A stretch of 64,000 nucleotides of DNA from Salimicrobium album (GTDB taxonomy: Bacteria > Bacillota > Bacilli > Bacillales > Halobacillaceae), in the NCBI RefSeq assembly GCF_900107115.1, contig NZ_FNOS01000002.1, positions 124,001-188,000 on the forward strand, read 5' to 3'. Made by a program: the position numbers and the translations under genes. The first letter of the stretch is position 1; every line of letters starts with the position of its first letter. Positions 42,386 to 49,131 of the stretch are shown piece after piece. The notes under the pieces were generated by a model. The model saw only the letters and a list, made by a program, of their open reading frames with translations. It was not told where the DNA came from and did no database searches.

Positions 42386-42673
42386 ATGTACACATTTATT
42401 ATGTATGACGGAGACAAAGTTTTAGATACGCAGGAGTTAAACGAAAGGCCAGTAGTTAGTAAGAATCACGTAGCTTCCGGTGATTTTAAAGCAAATGTTA
42501 ATAAGAGCTTTATTATTATCGAGGGTGTTTTTGATGGAGTGTTCGATATCTCGAAAGACATCAGTGATGAGTGTAAATCGGAGAATGAGAGGTTGCGCGA
42601 ACAGGTCGAATTTACAGGTGACACGCTGGAAGCTCTTATGATGGAAGTCGCTGTGATGAAAGGGGGGATGTAA
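42386..42673 (+). CDS. Hypothetical tail-region protein
   Basis: A 95-residue protein (MYTFIMYDGDKVLDTQELNE; ending EALMMEVAVMKGGM). AAAGGAGGGTG precedes the ATG. The C-terminal half is an acidic coiled coil. Genes of this type accompany XkdX-like genes downstream of tail spikes, but function is unknown. Confidence 0.65.
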   Translation: MYTFIMYDGDKVLDTQELNERPVVSKNHVASGDFKANVNKSFIIIEGVFDGVFDISKDISDECKSENERLREQVEFTGDTLEALMMEVAVMKGGM

Positions 42674-42801
42674 TGTACTATAACTTTTTGCTCGATCGTT
42701 GGAAACGAAAGAAGACGGATAAAAAGCGACTCCAAAGTTATGTACCTTTTTTTATCAGTCAGTCTGAATACGAAAAGATTGTAAGCACCCCGCAGGAGTA
42801 G
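42673..42801 (+). CDS. XkdX-family small phage protein
   Basis: A 42-residue protein (MYYNFLLDRWKRKKTDKKRL then QSYVPFFISQSEYEKIVST) with the W-K-K-x-L-xxYV-x-ITxxEYxxI pattern of XkdX proteins. AGGGGGG lies upstream and the ATG overlaps the preceding stop. A weak 5-bp hairpin with T-rich tail (42786-42812) overlaps its end. Confidence 0.7.
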   Translation: MYYNFLLDRWKRKKTDKKRLQSYVPFFISQSEYEKIVSTPQE

Positions 42802-42846
42802 GGTGTATTTTTAATGGTTTAAAACTGTTGTTCAGTAAGGGGGTCA

Positions 42847-43197
42847 ATGATGCCAGAGAGGGATAAGGAAGTGGAGGACATGAAAGAATTTATGACCATC
42901 CTCATAGGCGTAAGAGAAACGTTAGCCGAACAGTCGGTAAAATTAGATAATGCTCTGGACGTGAAACACACAGCAGATGAAGCCAAAGAAACAGCGAACA
43001 GGGCAGACCGACGCTCGCAGCAAAACGCAAAAGATATTGAAGATCTGGAAGAAGATATAAAGGAAAAGGCAGATCAGACAGATGTCGAACGCATTATCAA
43101 AGAAAAAGATAACTGGCAGCGTAATCTGCCATCTTGGGTAGCGGTGATCATTTCGATCATCGTTTTTATATCGCAATATATCACTTTAGGAGGTTAG
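42847..43197 (+). CDS. XhlA-like hemolysin/holin-associated protein
   Basis: A 116-residue protein with a long charged coiled coil (about 20-92: ETANRADRRSQQNAKDIEDL) and one C-terminal membrane segment (WVAVIISIIVFISQYITL). This is the XhlA layout of PBSX, where it works with the holin XhlB in lysis. AAGGGGGTC precedes two consecutive ATG codons; either could start. Confidence 0.82.
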   Translation: MMPERDKEVEDMKEFMTILIGVRETLAEQSVKLDNALDVKHTADEAKETANRADRRSQQNAKDIEDLEEDIKEKADQTDVERIIKEKDNWQRNLPSWVAVIISIIVFISQYITLGG

Positions 43198-43200
43198 GAA

Positions 43201-43509
43201 ATGGAAAATGAAGTAATGACGCAGGTGTTATTGTTTTCTACGGTGATTGGACCTTTTGTAGCTGGCATTATGGAAGCGGTGAAAAAGACCGTGTCTCTAC
43301 CCAAAAACTTTATACCATTGATTGCTTTGGTAGTCGGGGTAGGGCTTGGAGCAGCTGCTTATCCGTTTACCGACATGGAAATGGCATTAAGGTTATGGGC
43401 CGGTGCAGGGGCAGGATTGTCAGCTACCGGTTTATTTGAAGTGATGAAGAAGCGGTATGGCAGCAAGAAAGACACCAGCAAAGATAAAGACGTTTTTAAT
43501 AATCAATAA
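43201..43509 (+). CDS. Phage holin
   Basis: A 102-residue membrane protein with two or three hydrophobic segments (VLLFSTVIGPFVAGIMEAV, FIPLIALVVGVGLGAAAYPF, LWAGAGAGLSATGLFEVM) and a basic hydrophilic tail, matching the A118-type holin family of Gram-positive phages. It should open the membrane for the endolysin. AGGAGG lies upstream. Confidence 0.88.
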   Translation: MENEVMTQVLLFSTVIGPFVAGIMEAVKKTVSLPKNFIPLIALVVGVGLGAAAYPFTDMEMALRLWAGAGAGLSATGLFEVMKKRYGSKKDTSKDKDVFNNQ

Positions 43510-43529
43510 AATAAAAGGAGGAATTATGA

Positions 43530-44492
43530 ATGGCTTATCATTTTGAATCGTTACCACAACTGGTTAATTTACGAGGAAAGCTCCCGCACGACGGATGGCA
43601 GCCTACCAATAGCAAGTATTCGAAAACCGATATCGCAGTCCACCACTCATTAACGGATCAGGGTGATGCATATAGCTTTTCCAGGTATCACGTTTATACC
43701 AATGGGTGGCCAGAGATTGCATATCATTTTGTAATTTTAAAAGACGGAACAATCCAATGGTGTCATGGTCTGCAAGTTATATCCTATCACGTGGGTAACT
43801 CAAACAGTTTTGCGGTAGGTGTCTGCCTGGTAGGTGATTTTAGAGACACTGAACCGACAAAAGAGCAGAAAAGATCTCTGCGAGAGTTACACGCTCAATT
43901 AAAACGTGACATGCCGAATTACAAACGCACTAGGGGGCATGATGAGTTTCCAGGTTATGCGTGGAAGCCATGTCCAGAGTTTGATTATGAAGCTGTCCTT
44001 AATGGCAAAGCCCCTGAATATGGTACGGCTACTGGTGGTAAAGCTACACGCACCCTCGGACGGGGTGACAAAGGTCTCGATGTGCGCCGTCTGCAGAAGA
44101 AACTGATTGAGGCAGGTTACGAGATGGACGGACATGGCGCGGATAGTAGCTACGGGCCGGCAACAGAAAAAGCTGTGAAAGCCTTCCAACGTGATCAAAA
44201 GCTGGACGTGGATGGGTTAGTCGGACCTAAGACACGCGCGAAATTAAGTGCTCTGCTCTTAAATAAAGCGGAGGCGGACAAGCCGGAAAAAACTGAAAAA
44301 TCAAAGGAGGACGAAACCGTGGCATTTAATGATGTATATAAAAACAAATGGTATGCAGACGAATTAAAAGAAGCGAAAGAAGAAGGTATTGCTAAAGGTC
44401 AGCCTAACGGTGATTTTAATCCAGAGGAAGCGGTCACAAGAGCGGAAGCTGCTGTCTTTGCGCTACGTGCTTATAAAAAAGCGAAAGATTAA
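43530..44492 (+). CDS. Endolysin: N-acetylmuramoyl-L-alanine amidase with PG-binding and SLH domains
   Basis: Cuts the amide link between muramic acid and the stem peptide at lysis. The 320-residue protein has an amidase_2 domain (about 25-155) with zinc ligands in VHHSLTD, GHDEFPGYAWKPCP and the substrate segment YHVGNSNSFAVGVCLVGDF; a peptidoglycan-binding_1 domain (about 175-245, TLGRGDKGLDVRRLQKKL, LDVDGLVGPKTRAKL); and one S-layer-homology unit (about 265-318, FNDVYKNKWYADELKEAKEE). GGAGGAATT precedes the start. A strong internal start exists at 44319. Confidence 0.93.
   Translation: MAYHFESLPQLVNLRGKLPHDGWQPTNSKYSKTDIAVHHSLTDQGDAYSFSRYHVYTNGWPEIAYHFVILKDGTIQWCHGLQVISYHVGNSNSFAVGVCLVGDFRDTEPTKEQKRSLRELHAQLKRDMPNYKRTRGHDEFPGYAWKPCPEFDYEAVLNGKAPEYGTATGGKATRTLGRGDKGLDVRRLQKKLIEAGYEMDGHGADSSYGPATEKAVKAFQRDQKLDVDGLVGPKTRAKLSALLLNKAEADKPEKTEKSKEDETVAFNDVYKNKWYADELKEAKEEGIAKGQPNGDFNPEEAVTRAEAAVFALRAYKKAKD
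44319..44492 (+). CDS. Internal in-frame start: free SLH cell-wall-binding subunit
   Basis: Inside the endolysin gene, AAAGGAGG (44303-44310) stands 8 nt before GTG 44319, in frame. It would produce a 57-residue peptide (MAFNDVYKNKWYADELKEAK) made only of the SLH unit. Several Gram-positive phage endolysins make separate wall-binding subunits this way. Translation from here is inferred from the ribosome site. Confidence 0.6.
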   Translation: MAFNDVYKNKWYADELKEAKEEGIAKGQPNGDFNPEEAVTRAEAAVFALRAYKKAKD

Positions 44493-44499
44493 CAAAAAG

Positions 44500-44519
44500 C
44501 CCCTCCTGTATGGGAGGGG
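44500..44519. terminator. Bidirectional terminator between endolysin and HD-GYP gene
   Basis: CCCCTCC and GGAGGGG form a 7-bp G/C stem. The U-run (CTTTTTG) is on the minus strand, so it terminates the leftward gene best, and it probably also limits the late operon. Confidence 0.7.
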
Positions 44520-44676
44520 ATACATAATAAACTGAAACGATTAGAAGTTCTCTTTAAAAACAATGGAGTAAAATATTTTTGAGCAGGAAACGATGTGAAT
44601 ACAGGACGATCACAAAAAATGTTTATCTTATTAATGGTAGAGAAGTTAAAGAACGTTAAATAATAGGGATTCATAT

Positions 44677-45567
44677 TTATAATTTTTGCAGCAGATAATC
44701 AGGGATCATACCTTCTTCTTCTTCCATCATCCTGCTAAAAGCATCTACCAAGTTCCCATCAAATTGTGTCCAGGCACATCTTTGTAACTCTTTTATTGCA
44801 GCACTTTGACTTAGCGTTTCTAATTGATAATTTCGCCTATCAATAGTCATAGTGTCATACGCATCACAAATGCCAATGATACGCCCTTGAATAGTTGCTT
44901 CGTCCCCTAACAGTCCTCGGGGGTAGCCTGTACCGTCCCATCTTTCATGGTGATCCCTAATAAACTTAGCCGCCCTAGTCAAACCAAGGTGTTTTCGAAC
45001 AATCACATTACCGATGTGGGAATGACTCTGAATTATGGTGAATTCCAGATCGCTAAGTTTCCCTGGTTTCAATAAAATATTTTTCGCTATTCCCATTTTA
45101 CCGATATCATGTAACAAAGATGCTATACGTAAATCTTCATCAAAGCAGTCCATTCTTTTGGCTAACATACTAGAAAGAATCATTACTCGAAGAGAATGAT
45201 GTTTAAACATTTCTATAACTTCATTATCCTGTGCGATGTCATGAAAAAGTTGTTCGGGGTCTTTTCCTAAACCTTGGTTAGGTTCTTCAAACATAAACGT
45301 CGCTTCATTTTCAGGGAATTGTGATTTGTTGTTAATAGTAAAAATTGAATGTAAATTATTAAATATTTCTTCGTACGGGATTCCGTCTTCCCTTTGTTTT
45401 GCTATATATTGAGCCATTTTTAGGTCTTCTTCAGTGTAAACATATTCACCATTTCTTTTCTCAACGTGGTGGTTCAATCTAATCTTTAACTCCTTGAACC
45501 ACTGTTCAATAATATAGCGGCTCTTTTCTAAATGTTCGGATATCTCTTGCGAGGTATATTCTTTCAC
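44677..45567 (-). CDS. MerR-like HTH plus HD-GYP domain protein
   Basis: A 296-residue protein: N-terminal MerR-type helix-turn-helix (EYTSQEISEHLEKSRYIIEQ, about 3-60) joined to an HD-GYP domain (about 125-290) with LLHDIGKMGIAKNIL, HHERWDGTGYPRGL and GRIIGICDAYDTM, the canonical motifs of cyclic-di-GMP phosphodiesterases. I start at GTG 45567 because GGGGG lies 7 nt upstream and the ATG at 45603 falls within the promoter. It is a single reverse gene in the prophage's accessory end. It may hydrolyse a cyclic dinucleotide and regulate DNA; both are inferred from the domains. Confidence 0.83.
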   Translation of the reverse strand: MKEYTSQEISEHLEKSRYIIEQWFKELKIRLNHHVEKRNGEYVYTEEDLKMAQYIAKQREDGIPYEEIFNNLHSIFTINNKSQFPENEATFMFEEPNQGLGKDPEQLFHDIAQDNEVIEMFKHHSLRVMILSSMLAKRMDCFDEDLRIASLLHDIGKMGIAKNILLKPGKLSDLEFTIIQSHSHIGNVIVRKHLGLTRAAKFIRDHHERWDGTGYPRGLLGDEATIQGRIIGICDAYDTMTIDRRNYQLETLSQSAAIKELQRCAWTQFDGNLVDAFSRMMEEEEGMIPDYLLQKL

Positions 45568-45593
45568 CTGAAAACCCCCGAATTTTTGTAAAT

Positions 45594-45622
45594 ATTGTAC
45601 CATGATTATTAATTAATGTGAA
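45594..45622 (-). promoter_or_regulatory. SigA promoter of the HD-GYP gene
   Basis: On the minus strand TTCACA, a 17-bp spacer and TACAAT, each one mismatch from consensus. The transcript would begin about 15-20 nt before GTG 45567, excluding the ATG at 45603 as a start. Confidence 0.75.
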
Positions 45623-45640
45623 AATAAATAAACAATAATC

Positions 45641-45660
45641 TGATTATTATAGTATAATCA
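45641..45660. promoter_or_regulatory. 20-bp palindrome between divergent genes
   Basis: TGATTAT and ATAATCA are perfect inverted arms around TATAGT. The palindrome contains TATAAT (45653-45658), a likely -10 for the rightward gene, so a dimeric regulator bound here could control it and perhaps the HD-GYP gene. The MerR-like domain encoded next door is a candidate binder. Confidence 0.55.
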
Positions 45661-45689
45661 AAAAGAACATATACCGAGGAGGTGAATTC

Positions 45690-45977
45690 ATGCAAACAGA
45701 GCGAGATTCAGGTTTCGGTTATCCCTTGTTGTATCCGGACCAAGGCGAAATCAGATTACTTTTTACGATACCAAAAGACGACGATCGCGTTATCCTCTTA
45801 GACTACCCATCAGTAACGACGTTCCGCAAAGTGCTTCGATCACAGCTACATACATTAGAGCCCCGAACGCGCGAATACGTACAAAGTAAGCTTCCTATCA
45901 TTGATTCTGGAGAGGTTGATAATGCTACCCCTTTGGCGGTTAGTGTCTATCGAGAAATGAGTCATGAAGCATCATAA
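45690..45977 (+). CDS. Unknown small protein divergent from HD-GYP gene
   Basis: A 95-residue protein (FGYPLLYPDQGEIRLLFTIP; DYPSVTTFRKVLRSQLHTLE) that I do not recognise. GAGGAGGTG lies 7 nt upstream and a strong terminator follows its stop. It has its own short transcription unit, divergent from the HD-GYP gene across the palindrome. Confidence 0.65.
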   Translation: MQTERDSGFGYPLLYPDQGEIRLLFTIPKDDDRVILLDYPSVTTFRKVLRSQLHTLEPRTREYVQSKLPIIDSGEVDNATPLAVSVYREMSHEAS

Positions 45978-45983
45978 GTATGA

Positions 45984-46017
45984 ACAGTCTGTCCAAATTG
46001 GATAGGCTGTTTTTTTA
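45984..46017 (+). terminator. Terminator after the 95-residue gene
   Basis: ACAGtCTgTCC pairs with GGAtAGgCTGT around AAATT, followed by TTTTTTT. It lies 6 nt after the stop. Confidence 0.85.
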
Positions 46018-46033
46018 CGTTGAAGAGATTTCC

Positions 46034-46077
46034 TGTTTATTTCATATATAGCCTGGTATAATAAGAACAAACGTTCG
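46034..46077 (+). promoter_or_regulatory. Promoter with overlapping LexA box
   Basis: TGTTTA, a 17-bp spacer and a perfect TATAAT (46057-46062), with AGAACAAACGTTCG at 46064-46077 immediately after. The site matches the SOS consensus CGAACRNRYGTTYC at 12 of 14 positions. LexA bound there would cover the transcription start. Confidence 0.7.
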
Positions 46078-46101
46078 TGTGATGTAGCAGGAGGAATAAT
46101 C

Positions 46102-46353
46102 ATGAATGGAGTCCTGGAACGTGCGCTGACCGACAAACAGAAGCTCGAAATGGTTTGTATGGATAACAATGGTAGAATGACGCAGCGGATAGTTCGCATT
46201 GTCGCTGTGCATGAAGAGAAAATCTGTTATTGGCACAAGCAAGTTAGATTATTCAAGCGTGAGAATATCTTGTCGACTTATCCGCGCAAACAGCGCCAAA
46301 ATTTTTTAGGGGATGATTTTGCTTCACGTAATGTACTACAAATCATGAATTGA
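46102..46353 (+). CDS. Small WYL-like protein under SOS control
   Basis: An 83-residue protein (MNGVLERALTDKQKLEMVCM, then HEEKICYWHKQVRLFKRENI) resembling the short WYL/YolD-like proteins that accompany phage SOS genes in Bacillus. AGGAGG lies 9 nt upstream, and a LexA-boxed promoter precedes it. No DNA polymerase (UvrX/DinP) gene follows here. Function unknown; a regulatory ligand-binding role is possible. Confidence 0.65.
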   Translation: MNGVLERALTDKQKLEMVCMDNNGRMTQRIVRIVAVHEEKICYWHKQVRLFKRENILSTYPRKQRQNFLGDDFASRNVLQIMN

Positions 46354-46377
46354 CATTTATTTCATTTAATTCATAAT
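46350..46377 (+). promoter_or_regulatory. Promoter of the three-gene accessory operon
   Basis: TTGACA, a 16-bp spacer and CATAAT, about 40 nt before the 46417 gene. The -35 box overlaps the stop codon of the WYL-like gene. No operator-like repeat is apparent, so expression in the lysogen may be constitutive. Confidence 0.65.
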
Positions 46378-46416
46378 TACTGGTAGTTAAATTTATGGTT
46401 TTAGGAGGAGGTAAAT

Positions 46417-47193
46417 ATGTCATCATTTACAATTTACAAACTAAATACTTCGGAACAATTAGATTTGTTCTATAGTAATGGGGGTAAACTAAACTTAGAG
46501 GAAGTAATGAATGCCATGAACAAAAATATAGCTACAATCAATACTGAAGGGAAAATAAATGGAGAAGGGTTTATAAATCCTGAATTCGCCACTAGAAATG
46601 GTATAGAAGTGTTAGAAGCTTATGGTACTGACTTAGTTAACTTGGGAAATTATTTTGATACTACCTTTCACGAAGATACTGTTACCACTACTGAAGCACA
46701 GTATACGTTTTATTCAAAAGCACGTATTGTTATTACAGAGGATAGAGATTTAATTCTGAAGTTCGATAACAGTACTGAGGAAAAAGCCAGAGGAAAGGTA
46801 AAAACTCTAGTGGAAAGTTTAGGATTTGAAACAACCCTATTCAAATTAGATGATGAATTATTAAGAAAGGTTCAAAATGACAAAACCTTTGAATGGTCTG
46901 CCACCAAAATAGACAGAATTGATAAAGATGGAGATAAAACAACAAAGGTTTCTTACGAAATTGACCTTGCTAATGATGTACACCCTTCTAAAGTAGACGA
47001 TGCGTACAGAGAACATGGGATGATGTCACATATCAAATTCGAATTACCTTATGACGCGGTAGGATCTCCCAATAAAATCTCAGTTAACTTATATAATAAT
47101 GGCCACAGGGTGTTCTTCGAAGAAAATGAATTGGGTAATTCCAATGTGCATGACTTTGTAGTATACTTAATGACTAAGTTAAAAGAACTATAA
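46417..47193 (+). CDS. Unknown accessory protein, operon gene 1
   Basis: A 258-residue soluble protein that I do not recognise. It begins with a mixed region (IYKLNTSEQLDLFYSNGGKL, MNAMNKNIATINTEGKINGE), continues with strand-rich segments (TEAQYTFYSKARIVITEDRD), and ends with DVHPSKVDDAYREHGMMSHI and a helix. No membrane segment or signal. AGGAGGAGG lies 8 nt upstream. AT-rich like its two downstream partners and unlike the late genes. First gene of a self-contained operon next to attR; anti-phage or toxin function is possible but unproven. Confidence 0.7.
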   Translation: MSSFTIYKLNTSEQLDLFYSNGGKLNLEEVMNAMNKNIATINTEGKINGEGFINPEFATRNGIEVLEAYGTDLVNLGNYFDTTFHEDTVTTTEAQYTFYSKARIVITEDRDLILKFDNSTEEKARGKVKTLVESLGFETTLFKLDDELLRKVQNDKTFEWSATKIDRIDKDGDKTTKVSYEIDLANDVHPSKVDDAYREHGMMSHIKFELPYDAVGSPNKISVNLYNNGHRVFFEENELGNSNVHDFVVYLMTKLKEL

Positions 47194-47208
47194 TAAGGAG
47201 GGCTAACC

Positions 47209-47823
47209 TTGAATTTCTCATTGCTGAAAGTTGATCAACCTAAGAAGCTGAAATCTTTGTCAAAAAACAAGATTAACTTTTTGAAAAAAGAAGAAGAGAT
47301 CTCATTATTCCATTTCAATCAGTTCGAAAATGGTTTGTTTCATGTTGTTTTCAACATCAGCGATGAGTATCAGGTTAGTACTTTGAAATTGGGGACACAG
47401 TACAATTTCGTTTACTCTTCTTTAGTTAATTTCTTTTTCATCATTAATGAACAGCTTGTATTTATTGAATATGTTAATAATGAGTACCAAAAAGAAGTTT
47501 TGAAAGAAATAGAACGAAGAACAAAAGTTAATTTAAATTCCGTAGAAATTAATAATTTCTCCTTCAAAAAAATCTATGAATGTCTAGGTGGAAATGTGAA
47601 GAGAATCAATTTTTCTGATGAAGAGGAAGGTCTTTTGAGTGATGGACCTATCATCAGCAATCGTTTTTATGAGATTGAAGAAGGATACAAGATAGATGAT
47701 ATAACATTTCTTATTAATGATAGATTCTTAAAAGTAACAAAAAACGGAAAGATTTCAGTGGATAACAGTGACGAACAGTATCTAACTGAATTCGTGAAGA
47801 AAATAATAAATGTTTTACATTAG
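47209..47823 (+). CDS. Unknown accessory protein, operon gene 2
   Basis: A 204-residue soluble protein starting with TTG 47209 behind AAGGAGGGC. The sequence alternates strands and charged helices (FHVVFNISDEYQVSTLKLGT; VNNEYQKEVLKEIERRTKVN) with a very high Asn/Lys/Phe content. No family recognised. It follows gene 1 by 15 nt and overlaps gene 3 by 14 nt, so the three are probably cotranslated. Confidence 0.68.
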   Translation: MNFSLLKVDQPKKLKSLSKNKINFLKKEEEISLFHFNQFENGLFHVVFNISDEYQVSTLKLGTQYNFVYSSLVNFFFIINEQLVFIEYVNNEYQKEVLKEIERRTKVNLNSVEINNFSFKKIYECLGGNVKRINFSDEEEGLLSDGPIISNRFYEIEEGYKIDDITFLINDRFLKVTKNGKISVDNSDEQYLTEFVKKIINVLH

Positions 47824-48382
47824 AATTTTTTTTCACGCAATGTTGATTGTTATAGGAGCCCTTCTAGGAGATGGTTATCAGGATAATTTATATCTGTACT
47901 GGTTGACAGTAATGATTCTTTTGATTGTTTACTCTGAATTTATTATGAACGAGAAGGATCAATTGACAACTTCGTTAAACGAAGCTAAGGAAAAAGTATC
48001 ACAACTTACTATTTTAAAGTCTAGAGGAGAGAGTGGTTTAGCGGAAATTGTCTTAGCCCCAAAAGACAATTTGAAACAAGGGAGAGAAAGTAAGATAGAA
48101 ATCTTTGTTGCTACCCAAGTTCCTATGAGTCCACCAGATATTAAAATTCAAACGGAAATAGAGTGGGAAGTAAAGGTTTCAAACCAGCCTCAGTCTCCAA
48201 AGCATTATGGTGGAAAATACGAATATATATTAAGAAATGCTATTGAAAAAAGTTATGATAGAAAGTTTTTTAAGTATGGTTTCTTTGTTAAAGTAGATGA
48301 GACCGGTGATCATTATTTTTCATTAGAAATAAATAACGGCTCTATAATAACAAGCACTGCTAACAGTATTAAAGTATCATAA
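47810..48382 (+). CDS. Unknown membrane-anchored accessory protein, operon gene 3
   Basis: A 190-residue protein with two short N-terminal membrane segments (about 3-20, IRIFFHAMLIVIGALLG, and 27-44, LYWLTVMILLIVYSEFIM), a coiled stretch (about 50-70), and a C-terminal Ig-like beta domain (KIEIFVATQVPMSPPDIKIQ, HYFSLEINNGSIITSTANSI). Its start lies within the end of gene 2. A perfect terminator overlaps the stop. The topology, membrane anchor plus cytoplasmic beta domain, would suit an effector or sensor, but that is inference. Confidence 0.68.
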   Translation: MFYIRIFFHAMLIVIGALLGDGYQDNLYLYWLTVMILLIVYSEFIMNEKDQLTTSLNEAKEKVSQLTILKSRGESGLAEIVLAPKDNLKQGRESKIEIFVATQVPMSPPDIKIQTEIEWEVKVSNQPQSPKHYGGKYEYILRNAIEKSYDRKFFKYGFFVKVDETGDHYFSLEINNGSIITSTANSIKVS

Positions 48383-48412
48383 AAGTCTACCTCCAACTGG
48401 AAGTAGACTTTT
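48381..48412 (+). terminator. Terminator of the three-gene operon
   Basis: AAAAGTCTAC and GTAGACTTTT form a perfect 10-bp stem with inner TCC/GGA pairs. The T run on one side and A run on the other make it bidirectional. Confidence 0.88.
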
Positions 48413-48829
48413 AATGTCAACTTGTTGGCGAGTTGTTGGCAGGATTGGACAACAATCATCACATACGCTTCGTTATCATCGTAAGAGAAGTACAACAAAA
48501 CTTGATATATCAGCATTCCTCATTCTTTATCATACATCTTCCTATAAGGGACTCGTGTCTGGCAGACAAGAGGCCGTTGTTACAAGCTTTTATATTGAGA
48601 AAACATCATAAGTTCCACTTTTCTACCATTAAGTGTGTACAATTGAAAAGCGTGAGAGACATATTAATTAATTGTCATATAATATTTCAAAATGAGATAT
48701 TGGGAGAGAAATGGGAGAGAAATTGGTTTTTTATCTCCCATTTTAATTTGTCTACATTATTTAAGAATGGGAAAAGTGTTGATTTAACAAGGAATGGTTA
48801 GTTACCATTTGTAGGTGTTTGATGACTTC
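48413..48829. other. Non-coding right phage arm
   Basis: About 417 bp between the accessory operon and attR with no convincing gene. It holds a short direct repeat (TTGTTGGC at 48423 and 48434), the right arm-type repeats with an inverted copy (48701-48743), and otherwise A/T-rich sequence. Long frames here lack ribosome sites and protein-like composition. Confidence 0.6.
48701..48743. repeat. Right arm-type repeats with an inverted copy
   Basis: 48701-48719 is identical to 4390-4408 (two TGGGAGAG units, 11-bp period). A third copy lies inverted at 48734-48743 (TCTCCCATTT), so AAATGGGAGA and TCTCCCATTT can also form a hairpin with T-rich surroundings. Probable integrase or excisionase arm sites. 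Confidence 0.58.
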
Positions 48830-48878
48830 CAACAGCCTTCTAAGCTGTGGGTCGCAGGTTCGAATCCTGCCTGGGACA
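48830..48878 (+). other. attR core (displaced tRNA-Arg 3' half)
   Basis: Identical over 49 bp to 4245-4293. It is the original chromosomal end of the tRNA gene, now without a 5' half, followed by the original tRNA terminator. Confidence 0.95.
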
Positions 48879-48887
48879 TTTTTTAAG

Positions 48888-48925
48888 AGCTGCATTCCTT
48901 ATCTTGTGAGGAATGCAGCTTTTTA
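48888..48925 (+). terminator. Original tRNA-Arg terminator
   Basis: AGCTGCATTCCT and AGGAATGCAGCT form a perfect 12-bp stem followed by TTTTATTTAT, 9 nt after attR. Confidence 0.85.
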
Positions 48926-48970
48926 TTTATTTGCAGGAAAGGCTCGTGGCAGAGTTGTCTGATTAACAAG

Positions 48971-49000
48971 TTGACTTTGCAATCGGGCGTTAGATAGAAT
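48971..49000 (+). promoter_or_regulatory. Probable promoter of the YerD-like gene
   Basis: TTGACT, an 18-bp spacer and TAGAAT, about 130 nt upstream of the coding start. The remaining upstream region shows no other clear element. Confidence 0.55.
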
Positions 49001-49131
49001 AATTCTAAAGAATCAATTTATTTCGGCTTATCCGTCTGAACCGGTATAAACATTAGTTTGTTGAAATAATCGATGGCCAGAATCTTCGGAGAATAAGACC
49101 TATATAAAACTCGGATTGAGGAGTGAACAAC

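Larger units (their letters stand above)
4245..48878. mobile_element. Complete temperate siphovirus prophage in tRNA-Arg
   Basis: Bounded by 49-bp att duplications, with integrase, repressor switch, recombination, replication, late activator, terminase, head, non-contractile tail, holin and endolysin genes in the usual order. No tail sheath or baseplate-wedge gene is seen and the tape measure and Dit/tail-spike genes are long, so the particle should have a long flexible tail. Nearly all structural genes are intact, so it may be inducible. Accessory AT-rich genes occur at 19.1-20.4, 21.0-22.3 and 46.4-48.4 kb. Confidence 0.96.

Noticed and set aside
45568-45603. ATG 45603 as start of the HD-GYP gene
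   Set aside because: The codon overlaps the promoter spacer, so it would not be on the transcript; GTG 45567 has a good ribosome site.
48433-48801. Forward frame of 122 codons between the accessory operon and attR
   Set aside because: No ribosome site, unusual composition, and it runs over the integrase arm repeats; treated as non-coding.
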